Shown piece after piece: positions 42,830-52,251 of a stretch of DNA of 64,000 nucleotides. This stretch comes from CAYZJV01 sp049310885 (lineage in GTDB: Bacteria > Spirochaetota > Spirochaetia > Sphaerochaetales > Sphaerochaetaceae). The stretch is taken from positions 1-64,000 of the forward strand of contig NZ_JBMDYO010000002.1 of assembly GCF_049310885.1 (NCBI RefSeq), read 5' to 3'. The notes below the pieces were generated by a model. That model was not told the DNA's origin and searched no databases. It saw only the letters and a list, made by a program, of their open reading frames with translations. A program made the translations under genes and the position numbers. The first letter of the stretch is position 1; each line of letters opens with the position of its first letter.

Positions 42830-42843
42830 ATGACAATTGTCAT
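42830..42843. promoter_or_regulatory. 14-base palindrome, candidate response-regulator site
   Basis: ATGACAATTGTCAT is a perfect palindrome between the divergent kinase and ABC operons. Its centre is about 64 bases before the inferred ABC transcription start (near 42901), a usual position for an activator. Confidence 0.45.
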
Positions 42844-42865
42844 AAAAGTAGTGACAATAAACTGT

Positions 42866-42894
42866 TTGCGTCCCAAATTTTGAGCGGATAGAAT
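42866..42894 (+). promoter_or_regulatory. Promoter of first sugar ABC operon
   Basis: TTGCGT (42866-42871), 17-base spacer, TAGAAT (42889-42894). The -35 is poor, which fits a promoter that needs an activator. A ribosome site GGAGG (42953-42957) precedes the ATG. Confidence 0.5.
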
Positions 42895-42960
42895 GTGGAT
42901 GAGGGAAAGACAGCGGTACCAGTCTTGCCCTCACCATATCACCATTTCATTGGAGGAACT

Positions 42961-43896
42961 ATGAAAAAAGCATTGATGGTAAGCTTGATCCTGATCATCG
43001 CATTGGGATCCGTATTCGCTCAGGGCGGAAAAGAAGCCGACAGCGGATACACGTTCGGTTACACCTGTATGACGATGAACAACCCGTTCTTCATCATTCT
43101 CGAGCAGTCTATTCGTGATGAAGTTGAAGCTAATGGCGACAAATTGATCACCATGGACCCTGCTATGGATGTCATCAAGCAGATCAACCAGATTGAAGAC
43201 TTGATCACCCAGGGAATCGACGCGATCTTCCTGAACCCTGTTGACTGGGAAGGAATCCGCCCCGCATTGGTAGCTTTGAAAGATGCTGACATCCCCATCA
43301 TTAACTTCGACACAGAAGTTAAGGATATGGAATATGTCACCGCTTATGCCGGTTCCGACAACAAGAACGCCGGTTATGTTTGTGGTGCTGACTTAGTCAA
43401 GCGCTTCCCCAATGGCGGAAATATCGTTGTTCTCGATAGTCCTACCATGAACTCTGTTAATGACCGTATCACTGGATTCATGGAAGCCATTGAAGGTAAG
43501 GGTTTCACCATTCTTGCTCAGCAGGATGCAAAGGGTGACCTCCCCACTTCCATGAGAATCACAGAAGACATTCTCCAGGCTCATCCTCAGATTGACGCAA
43601 TCATGGGTGGAAACGATCCTACAGCACTTGGTGCACTCGCCGCTTGTAAGGCAGCAAACCGCACCGAAATCCTCATCTACGGTGTCGATGGATCTCCTGA
43701 AGCAAAGGCTGAGATTGCAAGTGGTGGCCAATTCGTTGGTAGCGGTGCACAGAGCCCGATCAGCATTGGTGTCGAGTCCGTCAAGTTGGCCTACAAGGTC
43801 CTCAATGACGAACCCTATGACGAACGCGTTCCTGTCCAGACCTTCCTGATCAACGCCGACAATGTCGACGAATATGGTACCGACGGCTGGCAGTAA
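42961..43896 (+). CDS. Periplasmic sugar-binding protein of ribose/xylose-type ABC system
   Basis: 311 aa. GGAGG lies before the ATG at 42961; the frame further upstream is not coding. The signal peptide ends near GSVFAQGG at residue 20. The body is a LacI-like two-lobe binding fold (Peripla_BP_4): YTCMTMNNPFF near 31, QIEDLITQGIDAIFLNPVDW near 75, AYAGSDNKNAGY near 122 and MGGNDPTALGAL near 217. It captures a sugar, probably a pentose or hexose, for the ATPase and permease encoded next. A stable hairpin 28 bases after the stop probably lets it be made in excess. Divergent from the two-component genes. Confidence 0.93.
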   Translation: MKKALMVSLILIIALGSVFAQGGKEADSGYTFGYTCMTMNNPFFIILEQSIRDEVEANGDKLITMDPAMDVIKQINQIEDLITQGIDAIFLNPVDWEGIRPALVALKDADIPIINFDTEVKDMEYVTAYAGSDNKNAGYVCGADLVKRFPNGGNIVVLDSPTMNSVNDRITGFMEAIEGKGFTILAQQDAKGDLPTSMRITEDILQAHPQIDAIMGGNDPTALGALAACKAANRTEILIYGVDGSPEAKAEIASGGQFVGSGAQSPISIGVESVKLAYKVLNDEPYDERVPVQTFLINADNVDEYGTDGWQ

Positions 43897-43923
43897 GAGC
43901 AGTTACTACTGTACAATCCACAT

Positions 43924-43951
43924 GGGGCCGGGCTATTCTAGACTCGGCCCC
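43924..43951 (+). promoter_or_regulatory. Intercistronic hairpin after binding-protein gene
   Basis: GGGGCCGGG pairs with CTCGGCCCC (one G-U) over a 10-base loop, followed by only three T. It is better read as a partial terminator or 3'-end stabiliser than as a full stop, because the ATPase gene follows. Confidence 0.6.
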
Positions 43952-43986
43952 TTTCGACGAATATTACTAGTGGAGGATTAGCCCAG

Positions 43987-45486
43987 GTGAGTGAACAAAT
44001 TCTTTTGGAAATGAAAAATATCCGTAAAGAATTCCCTGGAGTCTTGGCGCTCAAGGATGTCTCCCTTCAGCTGAAAGCTGGGGAGGTCCATGCATTGTTG
44101 GGTGAGAATGGAGCCGGCAAATCGACTCTGATCAAGATATTGGGCGGAATTTATACGAGAGATGAGGGAGAGATCGTCATAGATGGAGAGTTGGTGAATA
44201 TCAACTCGGTACACGATGCGCAGAAGTATGGTATCAGTGTCATACACCAGGAATTGGTCTTGGTACCACATATGACTGTTGCAGAGAATATCTATCTCGG
44301 CAGGGAACCCAAGAAATCGGGACGGTTTGTTGATTTCAAGAAAATGAACGACGATGCGAAAGCATTGCTCGATTCGTTCGAGCTCGATATTCGACCGGAC
44401 GAGGAAATCAGCAATCTGACAATCGCCCAGCAACAGATGGTGGAAATCATTAAAGCCCTCTCATTCAATGCGAAGATACTAGTCATGGATGAGCCGACCT
44501 CCTCTCTATCGGAGAAGGATGTCGACTTCCTATTCGACAATATCCGCAAGTTGAAGAAGTCAAATGTAGGGATCATCTACATATCACACCGTATGAGTGA
44601 ACTCAAGCAGATTGCCGATAAGATCACGGTTATCCGCGATGGTGAATATATCGGTACGAAAGATACCCATGCCACGACAAACGATGAATTAATAGCCATG
44701 ATGGTAGGTCGCCAACTGACCAATTACTATACCAGGACATTCGGTAATCCTACTGAGAAAGTCCTTGAGGTTAAGAATCTCAGCGATGGCCGATTGCTCA
44801 AGGATGTCTCATTCCACCTGTTCAGTGGTGAGATCCTCGGCTTCGCCGGTCTTGTTGGTGCAGGACGCAGTGAAGTAATGAAATGCATATTCGGTGTCGA
44901 CCCCTTCGAATCGGGAGAGATAGTCCTCAATGGAGAACCGGTGGTTATTAAGAATCCTGAGGAGGCCATGAAACATGGCATCGCACTTGTTCCCGAGAGT
45001 CGAAAGCGCGAGGCTTTGTTTTTAGACCAGACGGTGAAATACAATATCACCATTAAAGCCTTGGAGGAATTCATCCATGGAATTCGTGTAGACAATGCGA
45101 AGGAAGATGAGATTACGCGGGAATATGTCGACAAGATGGCGATAAAAACCCCTTCTTACAAACAGGTAGTGGGGAATTTATCGGGTGGCAATCAACAGAA
45201 GGTAGTTATTGGCCGATGGTTAGCCACAAAACCGAAGATTCTGATTCTCGACGAACCTACCCGTGGTGTCGATGTCGGTGCGAAAGCAGAAATCTATTCC
45301 ATCATGAATGAACTGGTGAAAGAGGGCGTTGCGATCATCATGATCTCATCCGAATTGCCCGAGGTCATCAATATGAGCGATAGGGTGGTTGTCATGAGTA
45401 ACGGTAGGATCACCGGCTGTCTCTCCCGTGAGGGTCTGACGCAGGAAAAGATCATGCACCACGCGACACAATTTGTCACAACCTGA
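43987..45486 (+). CDS. Sugar ABC transporter ATPase (RbsA/XylG type)
   Basis: 499 aa with two fused nucleotide-binding domains. GTG start, GGAGG 10 bases upstream. N-terminal half: Walker A GENGAGKST near residue 40, Walker B ILVMDEPTSSL near 160. C-terminal half: degenerate Walker A GLVGAGRSE near 288, signature LSGGNQQKV near 400 and ILILDEPTRGVDVGA near 420. Energises uptake of the sugar bound by the upstream gene product. The next gene starts 25 bases downstream. Confidence 0.95.
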   Translation: MSEQILLEMKNIRKEFPGVLALKDVSLQLKAGEVHALLGENGAGKSTLIKILGGIYTRDEGEIVIDGELVNINSVHDAQKYGISVIHQELVLVPHMTVAENIYLGREPKKSGRFVDFKKMNDDAKALLDSFELDIRPDEEISNLTIAQQQMVEIIKALSFNAKILVMDEPTSSLSEKDVDFLFDNIRKLKKSNVGIIYISHRMSELKQIADKITVIRDGEYIGTKDTHATTNDELIAMMVGRQLTNYYTRTFGNPTEKVLEVKNLSDGRLLKDVSFHLFSGEILGFAGLVGAGRSEVMKCIFGVDPFESGEIVLNGEPVVIKNPEEAMKHGIALVPESRKREALFLDQTVKYNITIKALEEFIHGIRVDNAKEDEITREYVDKMAIKTPSYKQVVGNLSGGNQQKVVIGRWLATKPKILILDEPTRGVDVGAKAEIYSIMNELVKEGVAIIMISSELPEVINMSDRVVVMSNGRITGCLSREGLTQEKIMHHATQFVTT

Positions 45487-45511
45487 ACCAAAGAGCGGAG
45501 GACCATAGACC

Positions 45512-46519
45512 ATGAATGAAAAGACCACTGTTGCAGCGTCTAGCAAAGCTGAAAGAAAGTTTAATCTAAAACATAATCCCCTATATAATTTTGGGCGGGA
45601 GAATCTGGGTATTCTAATTGGATTGCTCATCCTTTGTGTAATCTTGACGATCTTCTCCCCGGTATTTCTCTCTAAGAACAACATCCTGAATGTTCTTCGT
45701 CAGGTTGCAACCAACCTCTACATCGCTTGTGCGATGACTATGGTTATTATCCTCGGTGGTATCGACCTTTCTGTTGGATCAACTATGGCTCTCTCGGGCG
45801 TAGTTACCGGCGGTATGATCGCATTCTCAGGACAATCACTGGTTGTTGCGGTAATAGCCGGAATTTTGGTTGGTGTGGTTGTTGGAGCTTTCAATGGATT
45901 TTTGATCTCAAAAACGACAATTCCACCTTTCATCGTCACGCTATCGACTATGAATATCGCCCGTGGAGCCTCATACGTCTACACCGGTGGACAACCCATC
46001 CGTGTCATGAGTGACTCATTCAACTTCATCGGTTCCGGTTATGTTGGTGAGATACCAATGCCGATCATCTACCTGATCATTATTGTAATCATATCGATAT
46101 TGATTATGTCGAAGTCTCGGCTTGGACGACATATCTATGCAGTCGGAGGCAATCCTGTCGCCGCCAAATTCTCCGGTATTAAAAATAGTCGGGTACTCTT
46201 CTTCGCCTACCTCTTTAGTGGGCTCATGTCCGCTATTGCCGGTATTGTTCTAGCCTCCCGTATGTTCAGTGGTCAGCCAACCGCAGGACAAGGTGCTGAA
46301 ATGGATGCAATCGCAGCTGTTGTACTTGGCGGAACTAGTATGAGCGGTGGTGTAGGAAAAATTGGTGGTACGGTCATAGGTGCTCTGATAATCGGTGTTC
46401 TGAGCAATGGACTGAATCTTTTGGGAATCAACTCCTTCTGGCAGTACATCGTAAAGGGTGTGGTTATCCTCATAGCTGTCTATGTAGACTTCCTCAAGAA
46501 GGGTAAAAAATCCAACTGA
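45512..46519 (+). CDS. Sugar ABC transporter permease (RbsC/XylH type)
   Basis: 335 aa with about ten membrane helices. Family blocks are TMVIILGGIDLSVGSTMALS near residue 73, TTIPPFIVTLSTMNIARGA near 135, YAVGGNPVAAKFSGI near 208 and IAAVVLGGTSMSGGVGKIGG near 268. The N-terminal tail before helix 1 is about 30 residues. AGAGCGGAGG precedes the start. Forms the channel of the first ABC system; a strong terminator follows. Confidence 0.95.
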   Translation: MNEKTTVAASSKAERKFNLKHNPLYNFGRENLGILIGLLILCVILTIFSPVFLSKNNILNVLRQVATNLYIACAMTMVIILGGIDLSVGSTMALSGVVTGGMIAFSGQSLVVAVIAGILVGVVVGAFNGFLISKTTIPPFIVTLSTMNIARGASYVYTGGQPIRVMSDSFNFIGSGYVGEIPMPIIYLIIIVIISILIMSKSRLGRHIYAVGGNPVAAKFSGIKNSRVLFFAYLFSGLMSAIAGIVLASRMFSGQPTAGQGAEMDAIAAVVLGGTSMSGGVGKIGGTVIGALIIGVLSNGLNLLGINSFWQYIVKGVVILIAVYVDFLKKGKKSN

Positions 46520-46540
46520 ACCGTAGCTACTTATTAAAGC

Positions 46541-46576
46541 ACAGGACTAGGAGTTTTCTCCCGGTCCTGTTTTTTA
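46541..46576 (+). terminator. Terminator of first sugar ABC operon
   Basis: ACAGGAC pairs with GTCCTGT, with an inner GAG/CTC pairing, followed by six T. It lies 21 bases after the permease stop, between convergent operons; the opposite strand has no clear T run. Confidence 0.88.
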
Positions 46577-46604
46577 TGTGCTCTCCTTAGAATCTCTGTT
46601 GGAG

Positions 46605-48107
46605 TCAGGTGAGTAGGACTCGCTCTACGAGCTCTCGATAACGTGTGAATAAGGAGTTGTAACGCGCTGCAAACTGAGGATTGGGGATGAAGTCCCTATC
46701 GGTACCTTTGAATGCCTGGACAGCTTCATCCACAGAGGAGTAGATACCGCTTGCAATACCAGCGGTTATAGCCGCTCCTGCTGTTCCCGACTCCCTATAA
46801 CGAGCCCTGCGGACTGGTCTTTGCAGCATATCGGCCTTAATCTGGAGCCAAAGGTCAGAGCGGCTGCCCCCTCCAGTAGCAAGAATGTCATGTATTACGA
46901 TCCCGTGCTTATGCAGTTTTTCGAATGCATCGAGGAAGAACATGGTCTCTCCCTCCAACAATGCACGATAGAGTTCTCCCCTCCCCGTGGTTGCACCAAT
47001 CCCGCTATACACTCCATTTCCTGAAGGCAGGAAGAGAGGTGCTCCCGAGGGTTCTACAAAGGGGAGGAAAATCGCATTTGTCGGCTCATTTGGAGCCTCA
47101 TTGGTAAGGATATCCAGAATCTGCTTCTCGGAGAGTCCTTTTGCCATCAACTCTGTGGTGAATGCTTTCAAAAACCAAGTCTGTAATGCGCCCGCCTGAT
47201 TGTGGATAAATGCGACATATTTACCCTCCACGACATGGTGCTCTATCCCAAGATTGAGTGAGAGCATCATCTGAGGATCGGGAATACCATCGAATATTAC
47301 GGTGGTACACTCCACTGTTCCGATTCCGGTTACCGAATCTCCTCCATGCACTGCACCGGCGCCTACGGCATTGATGCACTGGTCATGACCACCGACGATG
47401 ATGCGAACATCCTTCGACAGCCCTAATTTTGTGGCCATATCGGGAAGGATTGTCCCCATATCGGTCGACGGAGGTACTACCTCGGCGAGTATACGGCCAT
47501 CGATTCCCCCTGCTTCCAACAATTCAGGTGACCACCGTTCCTTCCAAAGATCGAATAACAGTGTCCTATTGGCGTGGCAGTAGTTTGTGGCGGCATTACC
47601 GGATAGGCGATACACGAGGAAATCTGCCCATGAGAGGACTTTCCAGATCTTCTCATGCAGCTCAGGAGCATCCTCCTGATACCAGACGAGTTTTGGAAAG
47701 GTATAGCTGTAACCGAGGATATTGCCGTTTATCCGATAGAAATTGTCAACTCCGAAGTCCTCCAGACGGGATACTGTCTCTTTTCTCCGTTGATCATGGC
47801 TGAAAATACTTGGGCCAAGAATATTGCCATCTCGATCGAGAGGAACCATGGCCTCTCCAAACGAACCTACAGAGATTGCTTGGATGGTATCGCCTACGAA
47901 CCGCTGTTCCCATCGGCTACGATCGGCAGCTTCACTGATTGCTGTATATAACGCATGTTCTACCGCAAAACAATCGAGTTCGAATCTACCATCCTCTGCC
48001 CGCTTCACCTCGTACGCAGATTCGGTTGCTGAAACCAATTGTCCATCAGTTGTATATACCGCTGCCTTACAGCGGGAAGAGCCGATATCTATTCCCATCA
48101 AACTCAT
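46605..48107 (-). CDS. FGGY-family sugar kinase, xylulokinase-like
   Basis: 500 aa, the XylB size. GIDIGSSRCKAAVY near residue 5 is the first phosphate loop, SVGSFGEAMVPLD near 94 the sugar region, GGHDQCINAVGAGAVHGGDS near 237 and TGIGTVECT the second phosphate loop, and LATGGGSRSDLWLQIKADML near 410 the nucleotide region. Last gene of the second ABC operon, 4 bases after the aldolase gene. With the D-lyxose isomerase it fits D-xylulose phosphorylation, but the aldolase beside it raises the possibility that the product is a ketose 1-phosphate. The frame is intact. Confidence 0.88.
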   Translation of the reverse strand: MSLMGIDIGSSRCKAAVYTTDGQLVSATESAYEVKRAEDGRFELDCFAVEHALYTAISEAADRSRWEQRFVGDTIQAISVGSFGEAMVPLDRDGNILGPSIFSHDQRRKETVSRLEDFGVDNFYRINGNILGYSYTFPKLVWYQEDAPELHEKIWKVLSWADFLVYRLSGNAATNYCHANRTLLFDLWKERWSPELLEAGGIDGRILAEVVPPSTDMGTILPDMATKLGLSKDVRIIVGGHDQCINAVGAGAVHGGDSVTGIGTVECTTVIFDGIPDPQMMLSLNLGIEHHVVEGKYVAFIHNQAGALQTWFLKAFTTELMAKGLSEKQILDILTNEAPNEPTNAIFLPFVEPSGAPLFLPSGNGVYSGIGATTGRGELYRALLEGETMFFLDAFEKLHKHGIVIHDILATGGGSRSDLWLQIKADMLQRPVRRARYRESGTAGAAITAGIASGIYSSVDEAVQAFKGTDRDFIPNPQFAARYNSLFTRYRELVERVLLT

Positions 48108-48111
48108 ACGA

Positions 48112-49008
48112 TTACCCTATTAAGAACCTAGCACTATTGGCGATTTGCAATTCATCTACAATTTCCAACACTCGTTTGTAAACTGCTTTTTGGGCAGCTT
48201 CAACCGATTCGGTCAGGTTGGATTCATACGCTTGTCGGATATCGGTTCCAATATTCAACTTCGCTATTCCGTGTTTAAAGGAATCCAAGAGATAGGAGAG
48301 AGCGATGCCCGATCCACCGTGCAGTACGAGCGGAAGTCCGAGAGCTTCATCCAACTCCGCTAGCCTCCCCATGTGCAACCGTGCGGTAACTTTTTTCTTA
48401 TCTCGGGCAGAGGGGCTAATTGCGCCATGAACGGATCCGACTGCCACACTGAGCCAATCCAAGGAGGTCTCTTTCACGAAAGTCTTCGCCTCTTCGACAT
48501 TGGTAAAACCTTTTCCGGTTGAAAACAATTCCTCGTAGCTCGGCATGGGACCATCTTCGTGTCCCATCACTGCTCCAAGTTCAGCTTCAACGGGTACTCC
48601 CTTGCTATGCGCATAGGTAGTGACTTCTTTAACTGCATTGATGTTATCTTGGAGATTCAAGCGAGAACCATCGACCATGACCGATTGGAATCCAGCATCG
48701 ATAGCCCGCTTGATATCGCTCATATATGGCACTTCCAAATGATCTTCGTCTATGACAGGAACATGATCCAGATGAAGTCGGGTAACCGCTGCATCCCCTA
48801 CTCTTGCATATTCCTCTGCAACCGCCTCGATACTCTTGGAGGAGAATTTCATCCACTCCAGTCTCGCAACAGCAATAAGGGCGAAGGCATCCTTCTCTCG
48901 GAGCGCCTCTACTACCGGTTTCATCATTGGCAGATGGGGCATATTGAAGGCCGGGATAATGATATGCTTCTCGTAAGCGGTTTCCATGATTCTTTTGATG
49001 TCATTCAT
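48112..49008 (-). CDS. Class II fructose-bisphosphate/ketose-phosphate aldolase
   Basis: 298 aa, zinc-dependent aldolase family (Fba/GatY/KbaY). Metal and substrate residues are visible: PAFNMPH near residue 19, RLHLDHVPVID near 77 (His ligand and catalytic Asp), VEAELGAVMGHEDG near 138, VGSVHGAISP near 190, VLHGGSGI near 227 and KLNIGTDIRQAY near 250. Cleaves a ketose phosphate to DHAP and an aldehyde. In this operon (isomerase, aldolase, kinase) it likely works on the kinase product and not in glycolysis. Four bases separate it from the kinase. Confidence 0.9.
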   Translation of the reverse strand: MNDIKRIMETAYEKHIIIPAFNMPHLPMMKPVVEALREKDAFALIAVARLEWMKFSSKSIEAVAEEYARVGDAAVTRLHLDHVPVIDEDHLEVPYMSDIKRAIDAGFQSVMVDGSRLNLQDNINAVKEVTTYAHSKGVPVEAELGAVMGHEDGPMPSYEELFSTGKGFTNVEEAKTFVKETSLDWLSVAVGSVHGAISPSARDKKKVTARLHMGRLAELDEALGLPLVLHGGSGIALSYLLDSFKHGIAKLNIGTDIRQAYESNLTESVEAAQKAVYKRVLEIVDELQIANSARFLIG

Positions 49009-49020
49009 TCTGTAAGACTC

Positions 49021-49692
49021 CTAATATTCAGTGATAAGCACATAACGTGCAGCTACATCTTCTTCTATTTCGGGGAAACGGGGTAATTCCTCAAAGAATC
49101 TGTTGTCGACATTGTCGTCGTTCACAGAGCTGACTTCACCCAACAATACACGACCCGTACCTTCCTTGCCATAGAATCGGTGGTACAATCCTGGCACTAA
49201 ACTGATGCTCTCACCCGGACGTATAGTCACTTTCTCACCCGCTTTGAAGGTATGTACCGTGCCATCGATACTCACCTGTACATCGGTATCGATCTTGTTC
49301 TCATCGGCATCAGAATTCCACAACTCTACGATGAGATCTCCCCCACCCCTATTGATGATGTCTTCCATCTTAGACCAGTGGAAATGGATCGGTGTCTCCT
49401 GATCTTCATCGGAGATAAGCAGCTTCTCTGCGTACGGCTTTGGATATTTTTTCTTATCGTGCTGGTTCCCATTGCGGAGAGTCAACATAATAAGACCGCG
49501 TCGTCCGAATTCGCCACTACCGAAATCGGTGATATCCCAACCGAGCATATTGTCCTTGATCTCCTGGCTTGTCGCCTTCATTTTTTCCCAGTCCGCTGGA
49601 GTCCATCGGACAAATGGGGGTAACTTGAATCCATGGGATTCGATGAACTCGATCGAATCGTCGATAATTGCATTGATTTCTGATCTTTTCAT
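49021..49692 (-). CDS. D-lyxose isomerase family sugar isomerase
   Basis: 223 aa. ATG at 49692 follows GGAGG by 8 bases; a TTG five codons upstream would place that site inside the gene. A cupin enzyme like E. coli Z5688-type D-lyxose isomerase: FVRWTPADWEKM near residue 32, GRRGLIMLTLRNG near 66, metal-binding HFHWSKMEDIINRGGGDL near 103, and SLVPGLYHRFYG near 163 (late His). It converts D-lyxose to D-xylulose, and in many members D-mannose to D-fructose. First enzyme gene after the transporter genes and 12 bases from the aldolase. Confidence 0.9.
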   Translation of the reverse strand: MKRSEINAIIDDSIEFIESHGFKLPPFVRWTPADWEKMKATSQEIKDNMLGWDITDFGSGEFGRRGLIMLTLRNGNQHDKKKYPKPYAEKLLISDEDQETPIHFHWSKMEDIINRGGGDLIVELWNSDADENKIDTDVQVSIDGTVHTFKAGEKVTIRPGESISLVPGLYHRFYGKEGTGRVLLGEVSSVNDDNVDNRFFEELPRFPEIEEDVAARYVLITEY

Positions 49693-49725
49693 ATTATTTT
49701 CCTCCAAGAATTTTTATCATTTGAA

Positions 49726-50676
49726 TCAATTATTGATACTCTTCCTAGCTTGATATCGATCAAAAGACACAGCAGCTATCAACACCAATCCTTTGACCAG
49801 TTGTTGCACATAGTCATTGACATTCATCATTATCATACCATTTGTAAGTACACCCATGATGAGTACACCGATGATTACCATGCTCAACCGCCCTTCCCCA
49901 CCACTGATACTGACACCACCAAGAACGACCGCTGTGATGATATCCATCTCGTACCCCTGCCCAGCTTTCGGTTGACCGCTATTGATCCTTGAGAGCAAGA
50001 TAATACCTGCCAGTCCAGACAAGAATCCACTCATTCCATAGACAAGGTATTTGACACGCTTGATATTGACACCGGATAACCGGGTTGCCTCTTCGTTTCC
50101 CCCAACACCATAAATATACCTACCGAAGCGAGTTTTCACAAGCAACAAGATACCAAAGATAAATATTACTACCATCACAATCACAGGAATGGGAATAATC
50201 CAGACGTATCCTTGTCCCAACTTGGCAAAGGTGGCGACAAAACCGAAAACCGGTAAGCCTCCGGTGATGATATAGGCTAATCCTCGTAGACTGGTCATCA
50301 TGCCCAACGTAGTGATAAGAGGAGGAACGTCCATCCTATTGATGAAGAATCCATTCAACATACCAATCAAACCACTTACAATCAACATAACCAAACAAGC
50401 TAAGACTGGATGGATTCCCATCAACATCAATTCAGCTGTACCCACACCCGCTACTCCAATTATCGAACCAACTGAAAGATCGATTCCACCAGTCAACAGC
50501 ACCATAGTCATTCCGACAGCACTTATTCCCACAATCGAAACTTGGCGCAGAATATTGAATAGATTCATCGGTCTTAAAAAATTTGGTGAAGTAATTGAAA
50601 AGAACACGAAAAGTACTATCAAGACCATTAAGATTCCATAATTGGAAAGCATTCGCTGTATTGTTTTTTTATCCAT
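49726..50676 (-). CDS. Sugar ABC transporter permease (second system)
   Basis: 316 aa from the ATG that follows GAGGG; an open frame further upstream overlaps the ATPase gene and is ignored. About ten membrane helices. Family blocks are TMVLLTGGIDLSVGSIIGVA near residue 58, MDVPPLITTLGMMTSLRGL near 113, GVGGNEEATRLSGVN near 190 and ITAVVLGGVSISGGEGRLS near 250. Pairs with the ATPase and binding protein encoded upstream. 13 bases from the ATPase stop. Confidence 0.94.
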   Translation of the reverse strand: MDKKTIQRMLSNYGILMVLIVLFVFFSITSPNFLRPMNLFNILRQVSIVGISAVGMTMVLLTGGIDLSVGSIIGVAGVGTAELMLMGIHPVLACLVMLIVSGLIGMLNGFFINRMDVPPLITTLGMMTSLRGLAYIITGGLPVFGFVATFAKLGQGYVWIIPIPVIVMVVIFIFGILLLVKTRFGRYIYGVGGNEEATRLSGVNIKRVKYLVYGMSGFLSGLAGIILLSRINSGQPKAGQGYEMDIITAVVLGGVSISGGEGRLSMVIIGVLIMGVLTNGMIMMNVNDYVQQLVKGLVLIAAVSFDRYQARKSINN

Positions 50677-50689
50677 TTCAACCCTCTGT

Positions 50690-52171
50690 TTATTCTTGTG
50701 ACGCATAGGCCAAAATCTTCTTTTGTGAGAATTCGGACTTCTGTAATTCACCATTAATTTTCCCATTCTTCATGACGAGAATGCGATCAGACATTCCTAT
50801 GAGCTCTGGCATCTCTGAAGAAATCATGATGATACTTTTATTCATTTCAGTTAGCTTGCGCATCAGATTATAGATTTCTTGCTTAGCGCCGACATCAATA
50901 CCTCTTGTAGGTTCGTCAAATATCAAGATTTCACATTCTGTAGCGAGATATTTTGCGAGCACAACCTTTTGTTGATTTCCGCCACTCAGATTTTTTGCTA
51001 AATTCTTTAAATCAGGTGTTTTGATCTGTAGATCGTCTTTCAATGAATTGCATACTTCCTGTTCCTCAGATTCCCTAATCATCAATAATTTTGACAATCG
51101 TTTTAAGATACTGAACGAAATGTTGACTCCAACGGGAAGGGATAATACCAATCCTTGATTTTTTCGATCCTCTGGAATCAATCCAATCCCATTGGCTAAA
51201 GCTTTTTCTGGCGAATCTATCAATAATTTTTTTCCATTCAATGTTATTGCAGCCTTATCAATCTTATCCACTCCGAAAAGAGCCAAAGCCATTTCAGTCC
51301 TTCCTGCTCCTACAAGTCCTCCGAAGCCCAATATCTCTCCAGCATGCAAAGTGAAGGAGACATCATCAACATGTCTATTTGAAAGGCCTTCTACTTCAAG
51401 AACTGCTTTACCGATTAAAGCTTTCCGTTTGGGATAATCATCAAACAGTTCCCTACCGACCATCAATTCCATGATATGGTTCTTGTCAGTATCTTCAATC
51501 TGTAGTGTATCGATGTATAGACCATCACGCATCACAGTCACACGATCACAAACCGTAAAGATTTCATCCAACCTATGGGTGATGAAAATGATGGTAACAC
51601 CACGATCTTTCAATTTTCTTACGATTTCAAAGAGAGCCTCGGTCTCCGTATCTGTAAGAGGAGCCGTGGGTTCATCCATGATGAGTAATTTGGCATTTTT
51701 CGAAATGGCTTTTACAATCTCTACTATTTGCTTGTAAGCCATTCCCAGTTCATGGATTTTCCGGTCGGGATCAATCTCCACACCCATTTCCGAACACAAT
51801 TTCACTGTCTCAGCTTTCATGGACGCTGTATCTCGAAATAACCCTTTCATCATTTCACAACCGAAAAAGATATTTTCAGATACAGAAAGGAATGGAATAA
51901 GATTCAGTTCCTGATAAATTGCAACGATGCCCAAATCCAATGCTTGTTTTGGTTCCATTCTTCCATACGTTGTACCATCGAATTCTATCGAGCCAGCTGT
52001 TGGAATTTCCGCACCAGTAAGGATTTTTATCAAGGTAGATTTGCCAGCCCCATTTTCTCCCACTAATGCATGGGTCTCCCCTTTCTTGATGGAAAATGAC
52101 ACTCCGCTGAGAGCATGTACACCCCCATAGTTTTTTTCTAGATTCTGTATTTGCAATAATTCTCGGGCCAT
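50690..52171 (-). CDS. Sugar ABC transporter ATPase (second system)
   Basis: 493 aa, double nucleotide-binding protein. ATG at 52171 follows GGGGAG by 5 bases. Walker A GENGAGKST near residue 35, Walker B LLIMDEPTAPL near 158; second half GGLVGAGRTEM near 283, signature LSGGNQQKV near 397, ILIFDEPTRGIDVGA near 416. Base composition is visibly more AT-rich than the first system's ATPase. Confidence 0.95.
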   Translation of the reverse strand: MARELLQIQNLEKNYGGVHALSGVSFSIKKGETHALVGENGAGKSTLIKILTGAEIPTAGSIEFDGTTYGRMEPKQALDLGIVAIYQELNLIPFLSVSENIFFGCEMMKGLFRDTASMKAETVKLCSEMGVEIDPDRKIHELGMAYKQIVEIVKAISKNAKLLIMDEPTAPLTDTETEALFEIVRKLKDRGVTIIFITHRLDEIFTVCDRVTVMRDGLYIDTLQIEDTDKNHIMELMVGRELFDDYPKRKALIGKAVLEVEGLSNRHVDDVSFTLHAGEILGFGGLVGAGRTEMALALFGVDKIDKAAITLNGKKLLIDSPEKALANGIGLIPEDRKNQGLVLSLPVGVNISFSILKRLSKLLMIRESEEQEVCNSLKDDLQIKTPDLKNLAKNLSGGNQQKVVLAKYLATECEILIFDEPTRGIDVGAKQEIYNLMRKLTEMNKSIIMISSEMPELIGMSDRILVMKNGKINGELQKSEFSQKKILAYASQE

Positions 52172-52202
52172 AGTCTCTCCCCATACCAACCAATGAAGCG
52201 AT

Positions 52203-52233
52203 GTGCCAGGATGGAGCGTTCTCCACCCGGCAC
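52203..52233 (-). promoter_or_regulatory. Intercistronic hairpin after second binding-protein gene
   Basis: GTGCC with GGCAC, and GGAG with CTCC inside, form an interrupted stem between the binding-protein stop and the ATPase start, matching the position of hairpins in the other two ABC operons. Confidence 0.55.
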
Positions 52234-52251
52234 AAATTAGTTTGAAACTAC

